Source: Paludibacteraceae bacterium
GTDB lineage: Bacteria; Bacteroidota; Bacteroidia; Bacteroidales; Paludibacteraceae
DNA: 38,917 nucleotides
Direction of reading: 5' to 3'
NCBI GenBank assembly: GCA_016282955.1
Contig: JAEELX010000027.1
Span: 1 to 38,917, forward strand
The position numbers and the translations under genes are program-made. This document shows, one piece after another, positions 22,787-32,330 of the stretch; the stretch's first letter is position 1; every line of letters begins with the position of its first letter. The notes beneath the pieces are model-generated. The model worked only from the letters and a program-made list of their open reading frames with translations. It searched no databases and was not told where the DNA came from.

Positions 22787-24760
22787 TTATAAGTTTTGAA
22801 TAAGCCTTACAGGGAAGCCGTAATGACGGTAACTATTCGTAAACTCAATGGTCTTACCCGTGATATTGAAGTACACGTTATCCGCCTTTTCGGTACCATT
22901 TTCAGTTGCCGACCAATAGTATACGTATTGGCTATAGAAATCTGGATTGATAGTCGTTCCCATACGGCTTGCACAACCAGGCAAGAACACGCAACCAGCA
23001 TTAGATAAGGCATTCCAAGTCGCTGTTTGCACTACTTGAAGACCTGCCGTAGCACCCACCTGTAAAGGCGTTGTTATACCTGCATCAGCCCACTTAAAGT
23101 TATCAGGATAAATCAGCACACCCGTTGCCGTATCCGCATCAGCGGGTCCGTATTTGAGCGTAACATACGAATAGCCTGCACCGCCATTCACTTGACGTGT
23201 GCTAAGCAAATAAGTCCATTCTTCGCTCGTAGGTGTACGCCATGAACCACCGATCGCAGTGCCCCAATCGCTCCACGAATAATCGGTAGAAGTTGCGGAG
23301 GTAGAATACGGTTTTACATCATCCTCTTTTACACCACTCGCACCCCAGCCAAAGAGGTCAATCCAACCTTCGTAGTTAGCCGCTGCCGAAGCGTTGTTTG
23401 CCATACATCTATCGTATGGATTAGTAGCAAAACGCCAGGTATTCGTAGAGGCTTGATATTGTATGTTGCTCGAAGCAATTTTCACTTTTTGTGTAGCACT
23501 AACCGAGAAAGCAGGAGGCTCACTTACAGTATAATCTTGCACGAGACGCACGGGGTAAGCGAGATAACGTGCGTTATTGTTATTAGTCGCAAGCCCACGT
23601 CCAAGGATATTAAACCATACATTATTTGCTTTTGCTCCATCATACGCACTTGCCGACCAATAGGCACCCCCCAGCCCATTAACATCTGCATTAATACTTG
23701 GTACACCATTGGATAAAGTACGTTGGGTCGCACTCGGCAAGAATACCACGCCTGCTTCTTCCAAAGCCTCAAAAGTAGAAGCGTCAATTGACGAGATAGC
23801 ATAATTTGCTCCAAAAGGAAGCATGGCTACACCTGTCTCTGAAAAACTGAAGTCATCAGGATAAATTAAAATACCCGTAATCGTATCCGAGTTATTCTTG
23901 CCGTACTGCAAACGCACATACGTAAAAGCACTATCCTTACCTTCCACTTCACGCGTGATTAAGATATACGTCCATTCATCAGTGGACAATGTACGCCAGA
24001 TACCCGGACGGTACATCGTACTATCGCCTGCCGACACCAACAAAGCATTATTGCCATCGTACACGCAATCAAAAAATTCACGAATCGTGTTGCGATAACC
24101 CCAATCAAAACAACGGTTGGTACCCGACTTGGAATCAATATCATTGCTTGTTGCACCCGCACCATGACCTTCACCAAACGAAGGACCATAGCCGTATGTG
24201 TTAGGATTAAAGCCTAAGTCGGTATTGTTCAATTCATAGGGATAGAAGAACTGAGTATACTCATCGCCTACGCGTCTGCCGTGACCGCTCGTTGCCCAAG
24301 GGAACAAGTCAATCCAACCAGCATAGTTTTTCGAAACATATAAATTATTACAAGGCACGCCTTTTATCATTTTGAAACCCGTTGGCGAGTTATTGTCTGG
24401 TGTAGAATAATCGATACTGTCGTAGAAGACGGTAGTAACATTATCGTTGACACCGATCGCCGTCAGATTTGCGGGAGCATAAGCACCATAAACACTCTTA
24501 CCATTCCCTACACGGTCAAACTGACGTAAGGCAAAACGCCATTCGCTACGAGCAGGACAGTACTGCAAGTTACCTTTAGAGAAAATGACGCTTGCACCCT
24601 TAGCATTGATACTAAATGGATGCACAACAGGCGTATCCACAATAAATTTGATGGCTGACTCGTAATAACGGTCGCAACCATTCTTAGTATCGGCATTAAC
24701 CGTACCAAACAGTGCGACTAACCCCAATAATAAAGATAAAATTCTTTTCATATTTTTCAT
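22787..24760 (-). CDS. Secreted two-domain CLec/FISUMP-like protein, paralogue 2
   Basis: About 657 residues from the ATG at 24760 (MKNMKRILSLLLGLVALFGTVNA, a good signal peptide). The frame continues to a GTG at 24793, but that codon would lie almost on the transcript start, so the inner ATG is chosen; ATG 24751 is also possible. Both CLec-type domains are present with the motif order of paralogue 1: VIFSKGNLQY, GWIDLFPWATSG, YRPGIWRTLS, LIYPDDFSF, FEALEEAGVVFLPSA, YWSASA, then KIASSNIQY, GWIDLFGWGASG, NALSNAGCVFLPGC, YYWSAT and PVRLIQNL. It is the most diverged of the three and lacks the 151-bp block shared by the other two. It has its own promoter and terminator. Confidence 0.8.
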   Translation of the reverse strand: MKNMKRILSLLLGLVALFGTVNADTKNGCDRYYESAIKFIVDTPVVHPFSINAKGASVIFSKGNLQYCPARSEWRFALRQFDRVGNGKSVYGAYAPANLTAIGVNDNVTTVFYDSIDYSTPDNNSPTGFKMIKGVPCNNLYVSKNYAGWIDLFPWATSGHGRRVGDEYTQFFYPYELNNTDLGFNPNTYGYGPSFGEGHGAGATSNDIDSKSGTNRCFDWGYRNTIREFFDCVYDGNNALLVSAGDSTMYRPGIWRTLSTDEWTYILITREVEGKDSAFTYVRLQYGKNNSDTITGILIYPDDFSFSETGVAMLPFGANYAISSIDASTFEALEEAGVVFLPSATQRTLSNGVPSINADVNGLGGAYWSASAYDGAKANNVWFNILGRGLATNNNNARYLAYPVRLVQDYTVSEPPAFSVSATQKVKIASSNIQYQASTNTWRFATNPYDRCMANNASAAANYEGWIDLFGWGASGVKEDDVKPYSTSATSTDYSWSDWGTAIGGSWRTPTSEEWTYLLSTRQVNGGAGYSYVTLKYGPADADTATGVLIYPDNFKWADAGITTPLQVGATAGLQVVQTATWNALSNAGCVFLPGCASRMGTTINPDFYSQYVYYWSATENGTEKADNVYFNITGKTIEFTNSYRHYGFPVRLIQNL

Positions 24761-24811
24761 AGTATTTTGATAAAATTCAACGTAATTTTTCACAATTCAC
24801 CATAAACTCTG

Positions 24812-24843
24812 CAAAGATAGTATAAAAAAAATGTTTTTACAAA
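24812..24843 (-). promoter_or_regulatory. Promoter TTTG-N20-TATCTTTG, paralogue 2
   Basis: On the minus strand TTTG (24840-24843) and TATCTTTG (24812-24819) have a 20-base spacer. The resulting transcript start near 24807 supports translation from 24760 rather than from 24793. Confidence 0.85.
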
Positions 24844-24930
24844 AAAAATAAAGTGAAAAACAAAAGCCAAGTCCAAACGAATAAATATAGACCAGTCACC
24901 TTTCAATTTTCAGTTTTCAACTTTCAATTT

Positions 24931-24967
24931 AAAAAATTCGTCTCCATCGCAAAAGGACAGAGACGAA
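24931..24967 (-). terminator. Terminator of paralogue 3
   Basis: On the minus strand TTCGTCTC and GAGACGAA are perfect inverted repeats with a 15-base loop, followed by TTTTTT. It lies 39 bases past the stop at 25007. Confidence 0.85.
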
Positions 24968-25006
24968 AATCAAACAATAAAGCCTACCAAAGCAGGCAAA
25001 AACATA

Positions 25007-27331
25007 TTATAAATCTCTGACTAATCGAACAGGCAAGCCAGCATGGCGATTGTCGATAGTTACATCGGCAGTTTTATCTACGGTATTGAACGCCATACGA
25101 TACGCCTTATCACTATTACCAGGGTCAGAAGTCCAATAAGATATACCTATACCATAAACAACAGCCGCTTCGTTTTTCATACTCGTACTTCCACCAATAC
25201 GATAACTACATCCTGGTAAGAACGCACAACCCACTTTTTCCAACGCTTGCCACGTAGTTAAACTTATCTTTTGAACGCCCGAAGAAGCCCCCACACTAAG
25301 TGCTTCTACACCCGCTTTTTCCCACGTGAAATCATCGGGATAAATAAGTACACCTGTAACCGTATCCGCTTCCGTTTCACTATCACTTGTTTGTATGCGA
25401 ACGAACGAAAAACCATAGTCACCACCAGCAATCTTACGATTTAACAAATAGTTGCATTCCTCTTTCGTTGGTGTACGCCACGTATTTTTAGGATATGTGC
25501 TGATAACATTCTGTCCCCACTCACTCCACGAGTAATTTGTGGCAGTGGTATTGCTGTAATACGGTTGTCGTGCACTTCCGACTCCACTCGTTCCCCAACC
25601 AAGGAGGTCTATCCAACCATCGTAGTCGTTTGCGATATTCGCGTTGTCTGCCATACAGCGATGATACTGTTGGGGAGCAAAACGCCACGTCTTCGTAGAA
25701 CCTTGATACTGCAAGTTACCTGGAGAGAAGGCTACTTTTTGTGTAGCACTAACCGAGAACGAAGGAGGAGGAGTGGGCGTATGATCTTGCACGAGACGCA
25801 CACTGTTAAAATCCTTTCGGTTGGTAGCCTCAACCAATACTGATTTATTGCGTACATCAAAACGGGCATATTCTGCTTTGGCTCCATCCGATGCTGTAGA
25901 TGACCAATAGAAGCCCATCTGACCCAAACCACCGTCATTCAAATTCATGTGATTATCATTTGCTGCAACGGGATAGGCTTGATAAGCAGTAGGCAAGAAC
26001 ACCACGCCTACCTCTTCCAAAGCACTCCATGTAGCAGCGTCAATCTCTGATACACCATACGTTGCCCCAAACGGAAGCGATGCCACACCAGCCTCCGAAA
26101 AACTAAAGTCATCAGGATAAATCAACACACCTGACACCGTATCCGTTGTATTCTTGCCATACTTCAACCGCACATACGAAAAAGCACTATCTTCACCACC
26201 CACCAATCGCTCCGTTAAGAGATACTTCCATTCGTCAGCCGTCAAGGTACGCCAAACACCCCGACGATACATCGTACCAACGGGTGCTTGCACTACTAAC
26301 GCTTTATTTTCATCATATACTAAATTATAATACTCACGAATCACATTGCGATAGCCCCAATCAAAAAATCGATTGGTACCCGATAGCACATCAATATCAT
26401 TGCTGGTAGCACCAGGACCATGACCTGCATCAAACGAAGGACCATAACCGAACTTATTAGCCTCATGACCTAAATCGACACCATTCAAATCGTATGGATT
26501 AAAGAAGACAGCAAGTGAGTCTTGTGCTTTGCGACCTTGCCCACTCGTTCCCCAAGCAAACATATCAACCCAACCGCCATATTTCTTCGAAATCAATGTG
26601 TTATTGCAAGGCACACCTTTAATTTCTTTGAAACCTGATGCGGTCGAATTATCCTTCGTAGAATAGTCGATACTATCGTAAAAGACGGTCGTTCCATTAT
26701 CGTTGACATTAGTTCCATCTGTCTTCAGACCTTCGGGAGCATAGACGCTCTTGCCTTTCCCTACACGGTCGAATTGTCGCAAGGCAAAACGCCACTCATC
26801 GCGAGCTGGACAGTACTGCAAGTTACCCGTAGAGAACACAACGCTCCCACCTAGTTTATTGATGGTGAAGGGATGCACTGTGGGAGTATCTACAATGAAC
26901 TTCACAGCCGACTGATAATGACGCTCGCAACCAGGTGCACCTGCCGAAGCTTTAGGATGATCAAGCGAACAAGTAATCTTAAAGGAAGTGATCCCCCCCC
27001 CGACACTACCTGAAGTATTTAAAACTGTAAGCGATACGTTTTTGTTTAATACATCCTTTACTAAGGGATATACATTCGCATCAATTAAGACGTTGAATCT
27101 TTTATCATCATCTGTGGAACCCAAATATAAAGTATATACCGTACTTCCTTCCTTAGGTGGTTCTATAATAGCAACTGTACCATAAAACTTATACCCTATA
27201 ACATTTTGGGAACTGTTTAAAAATGTCTTCATCTGAGCATACGTGTACATCGTTCCCGCATCGTTTTGGGCATTGATATGCACGACCAGACCTAACAACA
27301 TGGCTATAAAAAGTAATTTCTTCATATTCAA
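25007..27331 (-). CDS. Secreted CLec/FISUMP-like protein with extra N-terminal domain, paralogue 3
   Basis: This 774-residue protein has a signal peptide (MKKLLFIAMLLGLVVHINA). Residues ~22-130 form an extra domain absent from the other paralogues: MYTYAQMKTFLNSS, YKFYGTVAI, VYTLYLGSTDDDKRFNVLI and VLNKNVSLTVLN suggest a small beta-barrel (OB-like) module, which I do not recognise further. Two CLec-type domains follow with the usual motifs (VVFSTGNLQY, GWVDMFAWGTSG, YRRGVWRTLT, LIYPDDFSF, YWSSTAS, VRLV; then VAFSPGNLQY, GWIDLLGWGTSG, GCAFLPGC, YWTSDP, PVRLVRDL). A nine-G tract (26993-27001) interrupts the extra domain. It is first of the three in the minus direction and has its own promoter. 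Confidence 0.8.
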   Translation of the reverse strand: MNMKKLLFIAMLLGLVVHINAQNDAGTMYTYAQMKTFLNSSQNVIGYKFYGTVAIIEPPKEGSTVYTLYLGSTDDDKRFNVLIDANVYPLVKDVLNKNVSLTVLNTSGSVGGGITSFKITCSLDHPKASAGAPGCERHYQSAVKFIVDTPTVHPFTINKLGGSVVFSTGNLQYCPARDEWRFALRQFDRVGKGKSVYAPEGLKTDGTNVNDNGTTVFYDSIDYSTKDNSTASGFKEIKGVPCNNTLISKKYGGWVDMFAWGTSGQGRKAQDSLAVFFNPYDLNGVDLGHEANKFGYGPSFDAGHGPGATSNDIDVLSGTNRFFDWGYRNVIREYYNLVYDENKALVVQAPVGTMYRRGVWRTLTADEWKYLLTERLVGGEDSAFSYVRLKYGKNTTDTVSGVLIYPDDFSFSEAGVASLPFGATYGVSEIDAATWSALEEVGVVFLPTAYQAYPVAANDNHMNLNDGGLGQMGFYWSSTASDGAKAEYARFDVRNKSVLVEATNRKDFNSVRLVQDHTPTPPPSFSVSATQKVAFSPGNLQYQGSTKTWRFAPQQYHRCMADNANIANDYDGWIDLLGWGTSGVGSARQPYYSNTTATNYSWSEWGQNVISTYPKNTWRTPTKEECNYLLNRKIAGGDYGFSFVRIQTSDSETEADTVTGVLIYPDDFTWEKAGVEALSVGASSGVQKISLTTWQALEKVGCAFLPGCSYRIGGSTSMKNEAAVVYGIGISYWTSDPGNSDKAYRMAFNTVDKTADVTIDNRHAGLPVRLVRDL
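26993..27001 (-). repeat. Nine-G homopolymer tract in coding sequence
   Basis: The coding strand reads GTC-GGG-GGG-GGG-ATC, giving GSVGGGITSF near residue 113. The tract is in frame at nine Gs; gain or loss of one G would shift the frame early in the protein. It is the only long G/C homopolymer noticed inside a gene in the window. Confidence 0.9.
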
Positions 27332-27389
27332 TTATTTTAACTTTTTTATTTGTTTCTGGGTGAGTTTTTTACAACCCACCACAACCGCA

Positions 27390-27422
27390 CAAAGATACAC
27401 AAAAAAAAATGTTTTTTACAAA
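27390..27422 (-). promoter_or_regulatory. Promoter TTTG-N21-TATCTTTG, paralogue 3
   Basis: On the minus strand TTTG (27419-27422) and TATCTTTG (27390-27397) have a 21-base spacer and lie about 60 bases upstream of the ATG. The layout is shared with the other paralogues. Confidence 0.8.
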
Positions 27423-27547
27423 AAAATAAATGTAATTTGTTGCAAAAAATCAACCTGTAACGAGGGGGTTATTCGTTGATTCTGTCGCTTTTTCTCCGTG
27501 TTTTGTGCAAAAAAATAGTTTTACTCTTCGATTTTGAAAAGAAATAG

Positions 27548-27589
27548 TATCTTTGCGGGATAAACGACAACATGAAAAATCAACCTTAA
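27548..27589 (+). promoter_or_regulatory. -7 box (TATCTTTG) and five-codon leader ORF
   Basis: TATCTTTG (27548-27555) is a perfect -7 box for the glycosyltransferase operon; the -33 region lacks an exact TTTG at the right distance. Between it and the ATG at 27603 lies a minimal ORF, ATG-AAA-AAT-CAA-CCT-TAA (27572-27589), which may be chance or may tune translation. Confidence 0.55.
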
Positions 27590-27602
27590 ATCAAAATAAA
27601 AA

Positions 27603-29027
27603 ATGAAAAAAATTACTTGTTTTGTGCCGTTTCAGTCTGATGAACAGGTGAAACAGACCACTCAAAACCTACAAAAAGAAGAGTTAGTGGGCGACATCCA
27701 TTACATCCAAGGCGACATCCGTTCGACCAAGAATGTGCGGGAAATAGCGAGCAAAGCCAACACGCCCTACACGCTCATTTATACCAAATACTCCACGTTG
27801 CAGTTCGTTTTGTTTGCCCTCAAACGGATGGTGGATTTGCTGGAAGATGGTGGCTCGGATATGATTTACGGCGACCACTTCAAAAAAGAGGGCGAAAACG
27901 TTACGCAAGCACCCGTGATAGACTACCAGTTTGGCTCCTTGCGTGATGACTTTGACTTCGGAAGCGTGCTCATCTATCGTACATCGGCTCTCAAAGAGGC
28001 TGTGAGTCGGATGAATACGGATTATGAGTTTGCAGGCTTGTATGACTTGCGGCTGAAAGTGAGCCAAAAAGGGCATATCGACCACATCAACGAGTACCTT
28101 TATTACGATGTGGAGCAGGATAATCGGAAGTCGGGCGAGAAGTTCTTTGACTATGTGGACCTTAAGAATCGAGGTGTGCGAATCGAAATGGAGAAGGTGG
28201 TTACCCAACACCTGAAAGATATTGGAGGGTACCTCGAGCCTACCTTTAAGCAGGTGGACCTGAGCGAGGGTAACTTTGAGTACGAGGCAAGCGTGATTAT
28301 TCCGTGCAAGAACCGTGTGCGGACGATTGAAGATGCGATTCGTAGTGCGTTGAGCCAAAAAGTGAACGCACCGTATAAATACAACGTGTTTGTGGTAGAT
28401 GATAATTCGACCGATGGGACGGTGGACAAAATCAAAGCTCTCGTTGCCGAAGGACACGACAACCTGATTTATATTGCCCAAGATAAGACGTGGCACGCTA
28501 TCGGTGGCAACTGGAACGTGGCTTTGCACCACCCCAAATGCGGACGGTTTGCCATACAGTTGGACTCCGATGACACCTATGCGGACGAAACGACTGTGCA
28601 ACAAATCATTGAGGCTTTCCACAAAGAAAACGTGGCGATGGTGGTTGGAACCTACCAGATAACCGACTTTCACGGGAAGGAACTGCCTCCTGGTGTGATT
28701 GACCACAAGGAATGGACGCCCGACAATGGCCGCAATAATGCCTTGCGAATCAACGGATTAGGTGGTCCACGGGCTTTCTACACGCCTTTGATGCGACAAA
28801 TCAATTTCCCGTCCACCAAGTACGGCGAAGATTATGCGATGGGCTTACGCGTGAGCCGAGAGTACCAGATTGGCAGGATATATAATGTGTTGTACCATGC
28901 AAGACGTTGGGAGGATAACTCGGATGCCAACTGTACGTTGGTGGAAATGAATGCCAATAACTTGTACAAAGACCGCATTCGTACGTGGGAATTGAAGGCA
29001 CGCATACAACAAAACAAAAATAAATGA
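27603..29027 (+). CDS. GT2-family glycosyltransferase (tandem GT-A-like domains)
   Basis: 474 residues. The catalytic domain starts at SVIIPCKNR (230-238), followed by VVDDNSTDGT (264-273), the metal-binding QLDSDD (319-324) and GED (408-410), all standard GT2 positions. Residues 1-~200 look like a second, degenerate GT-A-like half (KKITCFVPFQ start, DMIYGDHF, DFGSVLIYRTSAL), without a clear D-x-D. No membrane helix is evident, so it is cytosolic or peripheral. It is first of a tight plus-strand operon: its stop overlaps the next ATG by four bases (ATGA, 29024-29027). It probably adds a sugar to a surface glycan or glycoprotein; donor and acceptor are unknown. Confidence 0.88.
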   Translation: MKKITCFVPFQSDEQVKQTTQNLQKEELVGDIHYIQGDIRSTKNVREIASKANTPYTLIYTKYSTLQFVLFALKRMVDLLEDGGSDMIYGDHFKKEGENVTQAPVIDYQFGSLRDDFDFGSVLIYRTSALKEAVSRMNTDYEFAGLYDLRLKVSQKGHIDHINEYLYYDVEQDNRKSGEKFFDYVDLKNRGVRIEMEKVVTQHLKDIGGYLEPTFKQVDLSEGNFEYEASVIIPCKNRVRTIEDAIRSALSQKVNAPYKYNVFVVDDNSTDGTVDKIKALVAEGHDNLIYIAQDKTWHAIGGNWNVALHHPKCGRFAIQLDSDDTYADETTVQQIIEAFHKENVAMVVGTYQITDFHGKELPPGVIDHKEWTPDNGRNNALRINGLGGPRAFYTPLMRQINFPSTKYGEDYAMGLRVSREYQIGRIYNVLYHARRWEDNSDANCTLVEMNANNLYKDRIRTWELKARIQQNKNK

Positions 29028-29887
29028 GTTTGAATGCCCAAATAGAAGATATGTTCTCTCGTGAGATGGCTTTGCACGGGAGAGCATATACTTTTTATTC
29101 GCAGTTGGATAAGGTGTTGCACAAGGATATGACCTATAACGGCTTCCCTGCCAAGCTCTTTTTCAACCCGGGGCGTGTGCAGAGTGTTATGGCAGACATC
29201 AGCGAAGAAGCCCTTGCGAAGCGACCTTGCTTCTTGTGTCCGAGTGGGTTGGAGGATAAGCAACTCACCACGCTTTGGACCTCTCCCACTCAACAACAAT
29301 ACTGCATACGAGTGAATCCTTTCCCAATTTTTAAGCGGCATTATACCATCTCGTCTGCGATTCACGAACGGCAGGCTTTTGTGCCACATTTGCATAGTAT
29401 GTTGGCTTTGGCAGAGCAATGGCAGGAGGTTACGCTGTTTTATAATGGACCTTTTTGCGGTGCGAGTGCCCCTGACCACATGCACTTCCAAGCCGTGCCA
29501 CGCCACGCTTTACCCATCGAAAAGCACTTTGATACGGTTTATGTCCCCGCTTATCGCATTGATGAAAAGGACATTACTACCCAGATACAACACGTTACGG
29601 AGTTACTACAAAAAGATACCTCGCCGTTGCAACCCGACGAATGGGAACACAAGTGGAACGTTATCTCGTGGCACGATACAGAGGGTTTTCATACCATCGT
29701 TTTCTTCCGCACCAAAGGGCAACCCGATTGTTTTTTTGAAAAAGACCCCGAAAAATGTATCCATATATCGCCTGCCACAGTGGAAATGGGAGGGATTGGA
29801 ATCGTTGCTGAGCAAAGCAGTTTTGATAAACTAACCCCAAGCCTGCTACACGACATTATGCAGGATTTAGCCAAAAAGATAGATTGA
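29024..29887 (+). CDS. DUF4922 HIT/GalT-like protein
   Basis: This 287-residue cytosolic protein has PCFLCPSG (68-75), a Cys pair like the zinc or structural Cys of galactose-1-phosphate uridylyltransferases, NPFPIFKRHYTI (98-109), and the histidine-triad-like GASAPDHMHFQAVPR (146-160), where H-M-H-F-Q matches the H-x-H-x-Q nucleotidylation motif of GalT and related phosphorylases. The layout is that of DUF4922. By family it likely transfers a nucleotide to or from a sugar phosphate or nucleoside polyphosphate. It is joined to the GT2 gene by an ATGA overlap and to the TonB receptor by TGATG (29885-29889), so a sugar-nucleotide supply role for the GT2 is a reasonable inference. Confidence 0.85.
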   Translation: MSLNAQIEDMFSREMALHGRAYTFYSQLDKVLHKDMTYNGFPAKLFFNPGRVQSVMADISEEALAKRPCFLCPSGLEDKQLTTLWTSPTQQQYCIRVNPFPIFKRHYTISSAIHERQAFVPHLHSMLALAEQWQEVTLFYNGPFCGASAPDHMHFQAVPRHALPIEKHFDTVYVPAYRIDEKDITTQIQHVTELLQKDTSPLQPDEWEHKWNVISWHDTEGFHTIVFFRTKGQPDCFFEKDPEKCIHISPATVEMGGIGIVAEQSSFDKLTPSLLHDIMQDLAKKID

Positions 29888-32328
29888 TGAAACGGGTTGT
29901 GCTTGTATTATTGGGCTTATGTTGGATGGCTTCGGTGTTTGCATCGTCCAAAGTGCGTATCTTTGGCTATGTGATTGATGAAAATAATCGAGGCATCGAA
30001 TCTGCCAATATAGTGCAAGAACACACAACCAACGGCACCAGCAGTAACCGCAACGGCTATTACGAATTATGGGTTGAAATGACGGATACAGTCGTGGTCG
30101 TGTATAGTTCGGTGGGTTACACCACGATTCGCCAGCAACTCTTCACGCACAACCAAACGCTATGCGTCAATGTCGTCCTCACCAGCACCGAAGAGATGCT
30201 TGACGAGGTTACCATCACGGGCTTTCGGAAACAAAATACGATGATGGACTACCTCGATGCCCAAACTGCCCGTATCATGCCAGACGTCTCGGGTGGTGGG
30301 ATTGAGAGCTTGCTCATTACCTTTGCGGGGGTGACCCAAAGCAACGAGATGAGTGGACAGTACAACGTGCGAGGGGGTAATTTTGACGAAAATAGTATCT
30401 ATGTCAATGGTATCGAAATCCATCGTCCGCTGTTGATACGAGCGGGTCAGCAAGAAGGACTTAGTTTTGTGAACCCTAAAATGGTGGAAAACATCTACTT
30501 TTCGGCAGGTGGCTATGGTGCGAAGTATGGCGACCGCAGTTCGTCTGTCTTGGACATAACTTACAAGCGTCCGAAAGGGTTTGAGGCAAGTATCGATGCG
30601 TCGTTGTTGGGTACGAATGCGTATGTCGGACATGGCAATGACAAGATAACGGGCATGTACGCCTTTCGGTATAAAACCAACCAGTATGTGCTCAAAAGTT
30701 TGCAACAAGTGGGCAATTACGACCCGCGTTTTTTAGATGCTCAAACACAACTTACCTTCCGTTTCAGTCCCAAGTGGGAGTTGCGTTTGCAAGGCTATTA
30801 TAGCCAAAATAAATACCGTTTTTTCCCCGATTCAATGAGCAATAATTTCGGCATTATGAGCAACGTCAAGAACCTGACCGTGTTCTATCAAGGGCATGAA
30901 AGCGATGTGTTTGAGACGGGTTTCGGAGCCATCAGTTTGCTGGGAAAAATCAATTCGGAAGTGTCGTTGGATATGGATTTTAGCGGTTATTATTCCACCG
31001 AACAAGAAAATTATGACATACGTGGCGAATATATTTTGCAAAATGTGATGGGAACGAACGTGTCGGTTGGGCGAGATATGTATGCCGAAACCGTCTTCGA
31101 TAGGCAAGATATTTTGGGAACGGGAATTTACCAAGAACATGCCCGCAACAGCCTCAAAAACAAGGTTTTAACGGCCGCTATCAACAGCCACTGGAAACAT
31201 GCCGACAACGATTTGCACTGGGGAGCAAACATTCAATTCGAACAACTCAAAGACCAAGTAAGCGAGTGGGAATGGCGAGACTCAACGGGTTATTCGGTGC
31301 CACTAAACTCGTCTATGGAGTTGTATTATTGCATGAAAAGTGCCTCGTCGATGCAATCGGTTCGCACGCAAGCCTTCCTGGAAAACACCTCGCAATGGGA
31401 TACAAAACACGGCACGGTCAAGCTCATCGGAGGCGTGCGAATGAACTGGTGGTCGTGGAATAAAGAAGTGTTGGTGAGTCCGCGTGTGAGTGTGATTTGG
31501 TTGCCTGGCTGGAAGCGTGATTTTGCCTTTCGGTTTGCCACGGGTTTGTACCATCAGGCACCTTTTTACAAGGAAGTCCGAGACACCTTCGTCGATGCCA
31601 ACCATATCACCCGCATCAACCTCAACCATACCCTCCGAGCCTCCCGCAACGTGCATTGGGTCGTGGGTGGCGACTACTATTTTCGGATGTTAGCCCGACC
31701 TTTCAAACTGACGGCTGAGCTGTACAGCAAGTATATGGACCGAGGGGTTAGTTACTCGGTGGAAAACGTGCAGGTTCGCTATTCGGGCAAGAATGACATC
31801 GAAGGCTACACGGTGGGGTTGGATTTGAAATTCTATGGCGAGTTGGTGCCCGGGGTGGATAGCTGGATAACCTTTTCGGCGATGCGTTCGCGGGAGCGTT
31901 TTATCAAGGACGAGTACCATTTGGGGTGGATACCCTCTCCGCAAGAGCAACGATACAGCTTTGCGATGCTTTTTCAGGACTACCTCCCCCAACTGCCCCA
32001 ACTGCGGGCTCAGGTTAAATTTATCGTCAATGACGGTCTGCCGTACGGTGCCCCTCGCAGTATGACGACACGCAACAAAGGGCGTATGCCGAATTATAAA
32101 CGGTTTGACTTGGGTTTGATTCATATCTGCGACAAAAAAAGTTATGCCTTTATGAAAAAGAGTAAAGTGGTCAAGATGTGGTCAGTGGGCTTGGATGTGT
32201 TCAATCTGATTGATTTCAAAAACGTCAATTCGTATTTTTGGGTGAGCGATGCTTACGGCAACCAGTGGGCAAGCCCCAATTACCTCTCGGGTAGGCGTTG
32301 GAACTTTAAAGTAAGTGTGGATTTTTAG
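29887..32328 (+). CDS. TonB-dependent outer-membrane receptor
   Basis: About 813 residues from the ATG at 29887 (a TTG three bases earlier is less likely). It has a signal peptide (MKRVVLVLLGLCWMASVFA), a carboxypeptidase-regulatory-like domain (~22-103: VRIFGYVIDENNRGIESANI and NRNGYYELWV), then a plug (~110-225: LDEVTITGFRKQ, QYNVRGGNFDENSIYVNG, GGYGAKYGDRSSSVLDITYKR), and a ~22-strand barrel ending NFKVSVDF with a terminal Phe. This is the standard Bacteroidota CarbopepD-plug-barrel build, without an adjacent SusD. It imports an unknown ligand using TonB. It is third in the operon, with overlapping starts and stops on the 5' side and the exosortase gene 2 bases downstream. Confidence 0.92.
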   Translation: MKRVVLVLLGLCWMASVFASSKVRIFGYVIDENNRGIESANIVQEHTTNGTSSNRNGYYELWVEMTDTVVVVYSSVGYTTIRQQLFTHNQTLCVNVVLTSTEEMLDEVTITGFRKQNTMMDYLDAQTARIMPDVSGGGIESLLITFAGVTQSNEMSGQYNVRGGNFDENSIYVNGIEIHRPLLIRAGQQEGLSFVNPKMVENIYFSAGGYGAKYGDRSSSVLDITYKRPKGFEASIDASLLGTNAYVGHGNDKITGMYAFRYKTNQYVLKSLQQVGNYDPRFLDAQTQLTFRFSPKWELRLQGYYSQNKYRFFPDSMSNNFGIMSNVKNLTVFYQGHESDVFETGFGAISLLGKINSEVSLDMDFSGYYSTEQENYDIRGEYILQNVMGTNVSVGRDMYAETVFDRQDILGTGIYQEHARNSLKNKVLTAAINSHWKHADNDLHWGANIQFEQLKDQVSEWEWRDSTGYSVPLNSSMELYYCMKSASSMQSVRTQAFLENTSQWDTKHGTVKLIGGVRMNWWSWNKEVLVSPRVSVIWLPGWKRDFAFRFATGLYHQAPFYKEVRDTFVDANHITRINLNHTLRASRNVHWVVGGDYYFRMLARPFKLTAELYSKYMDRGVSYSVENVQVRYSGKNDIEGYTVGLDLKFYGELVPGVDSWITFSAMRSRERFIKDEYHLGWIPSPQEQRYSFAMLFQDYLPQLPQLRAQVKFIVNDGLPYGAPRSMTTRNKGRMPNYKRFDLGLIHICDKKSYAFMKKSKVVKMWSVGLDVFNLIDFKNVNSYFWVSDAYGNQWASPNYLSGRRWNFKVSVDF

Positions 32329-32330
32329 TT

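Noticed and set aside
24761-24793. Upstream GTG start for paralogue 2
   Set aside because: It would sit within about 15 bases of the predicted transcript start and would bury the signal peptide; the ATG at 24760 gives a normal one.
27684-28706. 340-residue minus-strand frame
   Set aside because: It is antisense to the GT2 catalytic domain, which has full GT2 motifs; the translation is a low-meaning shadow.
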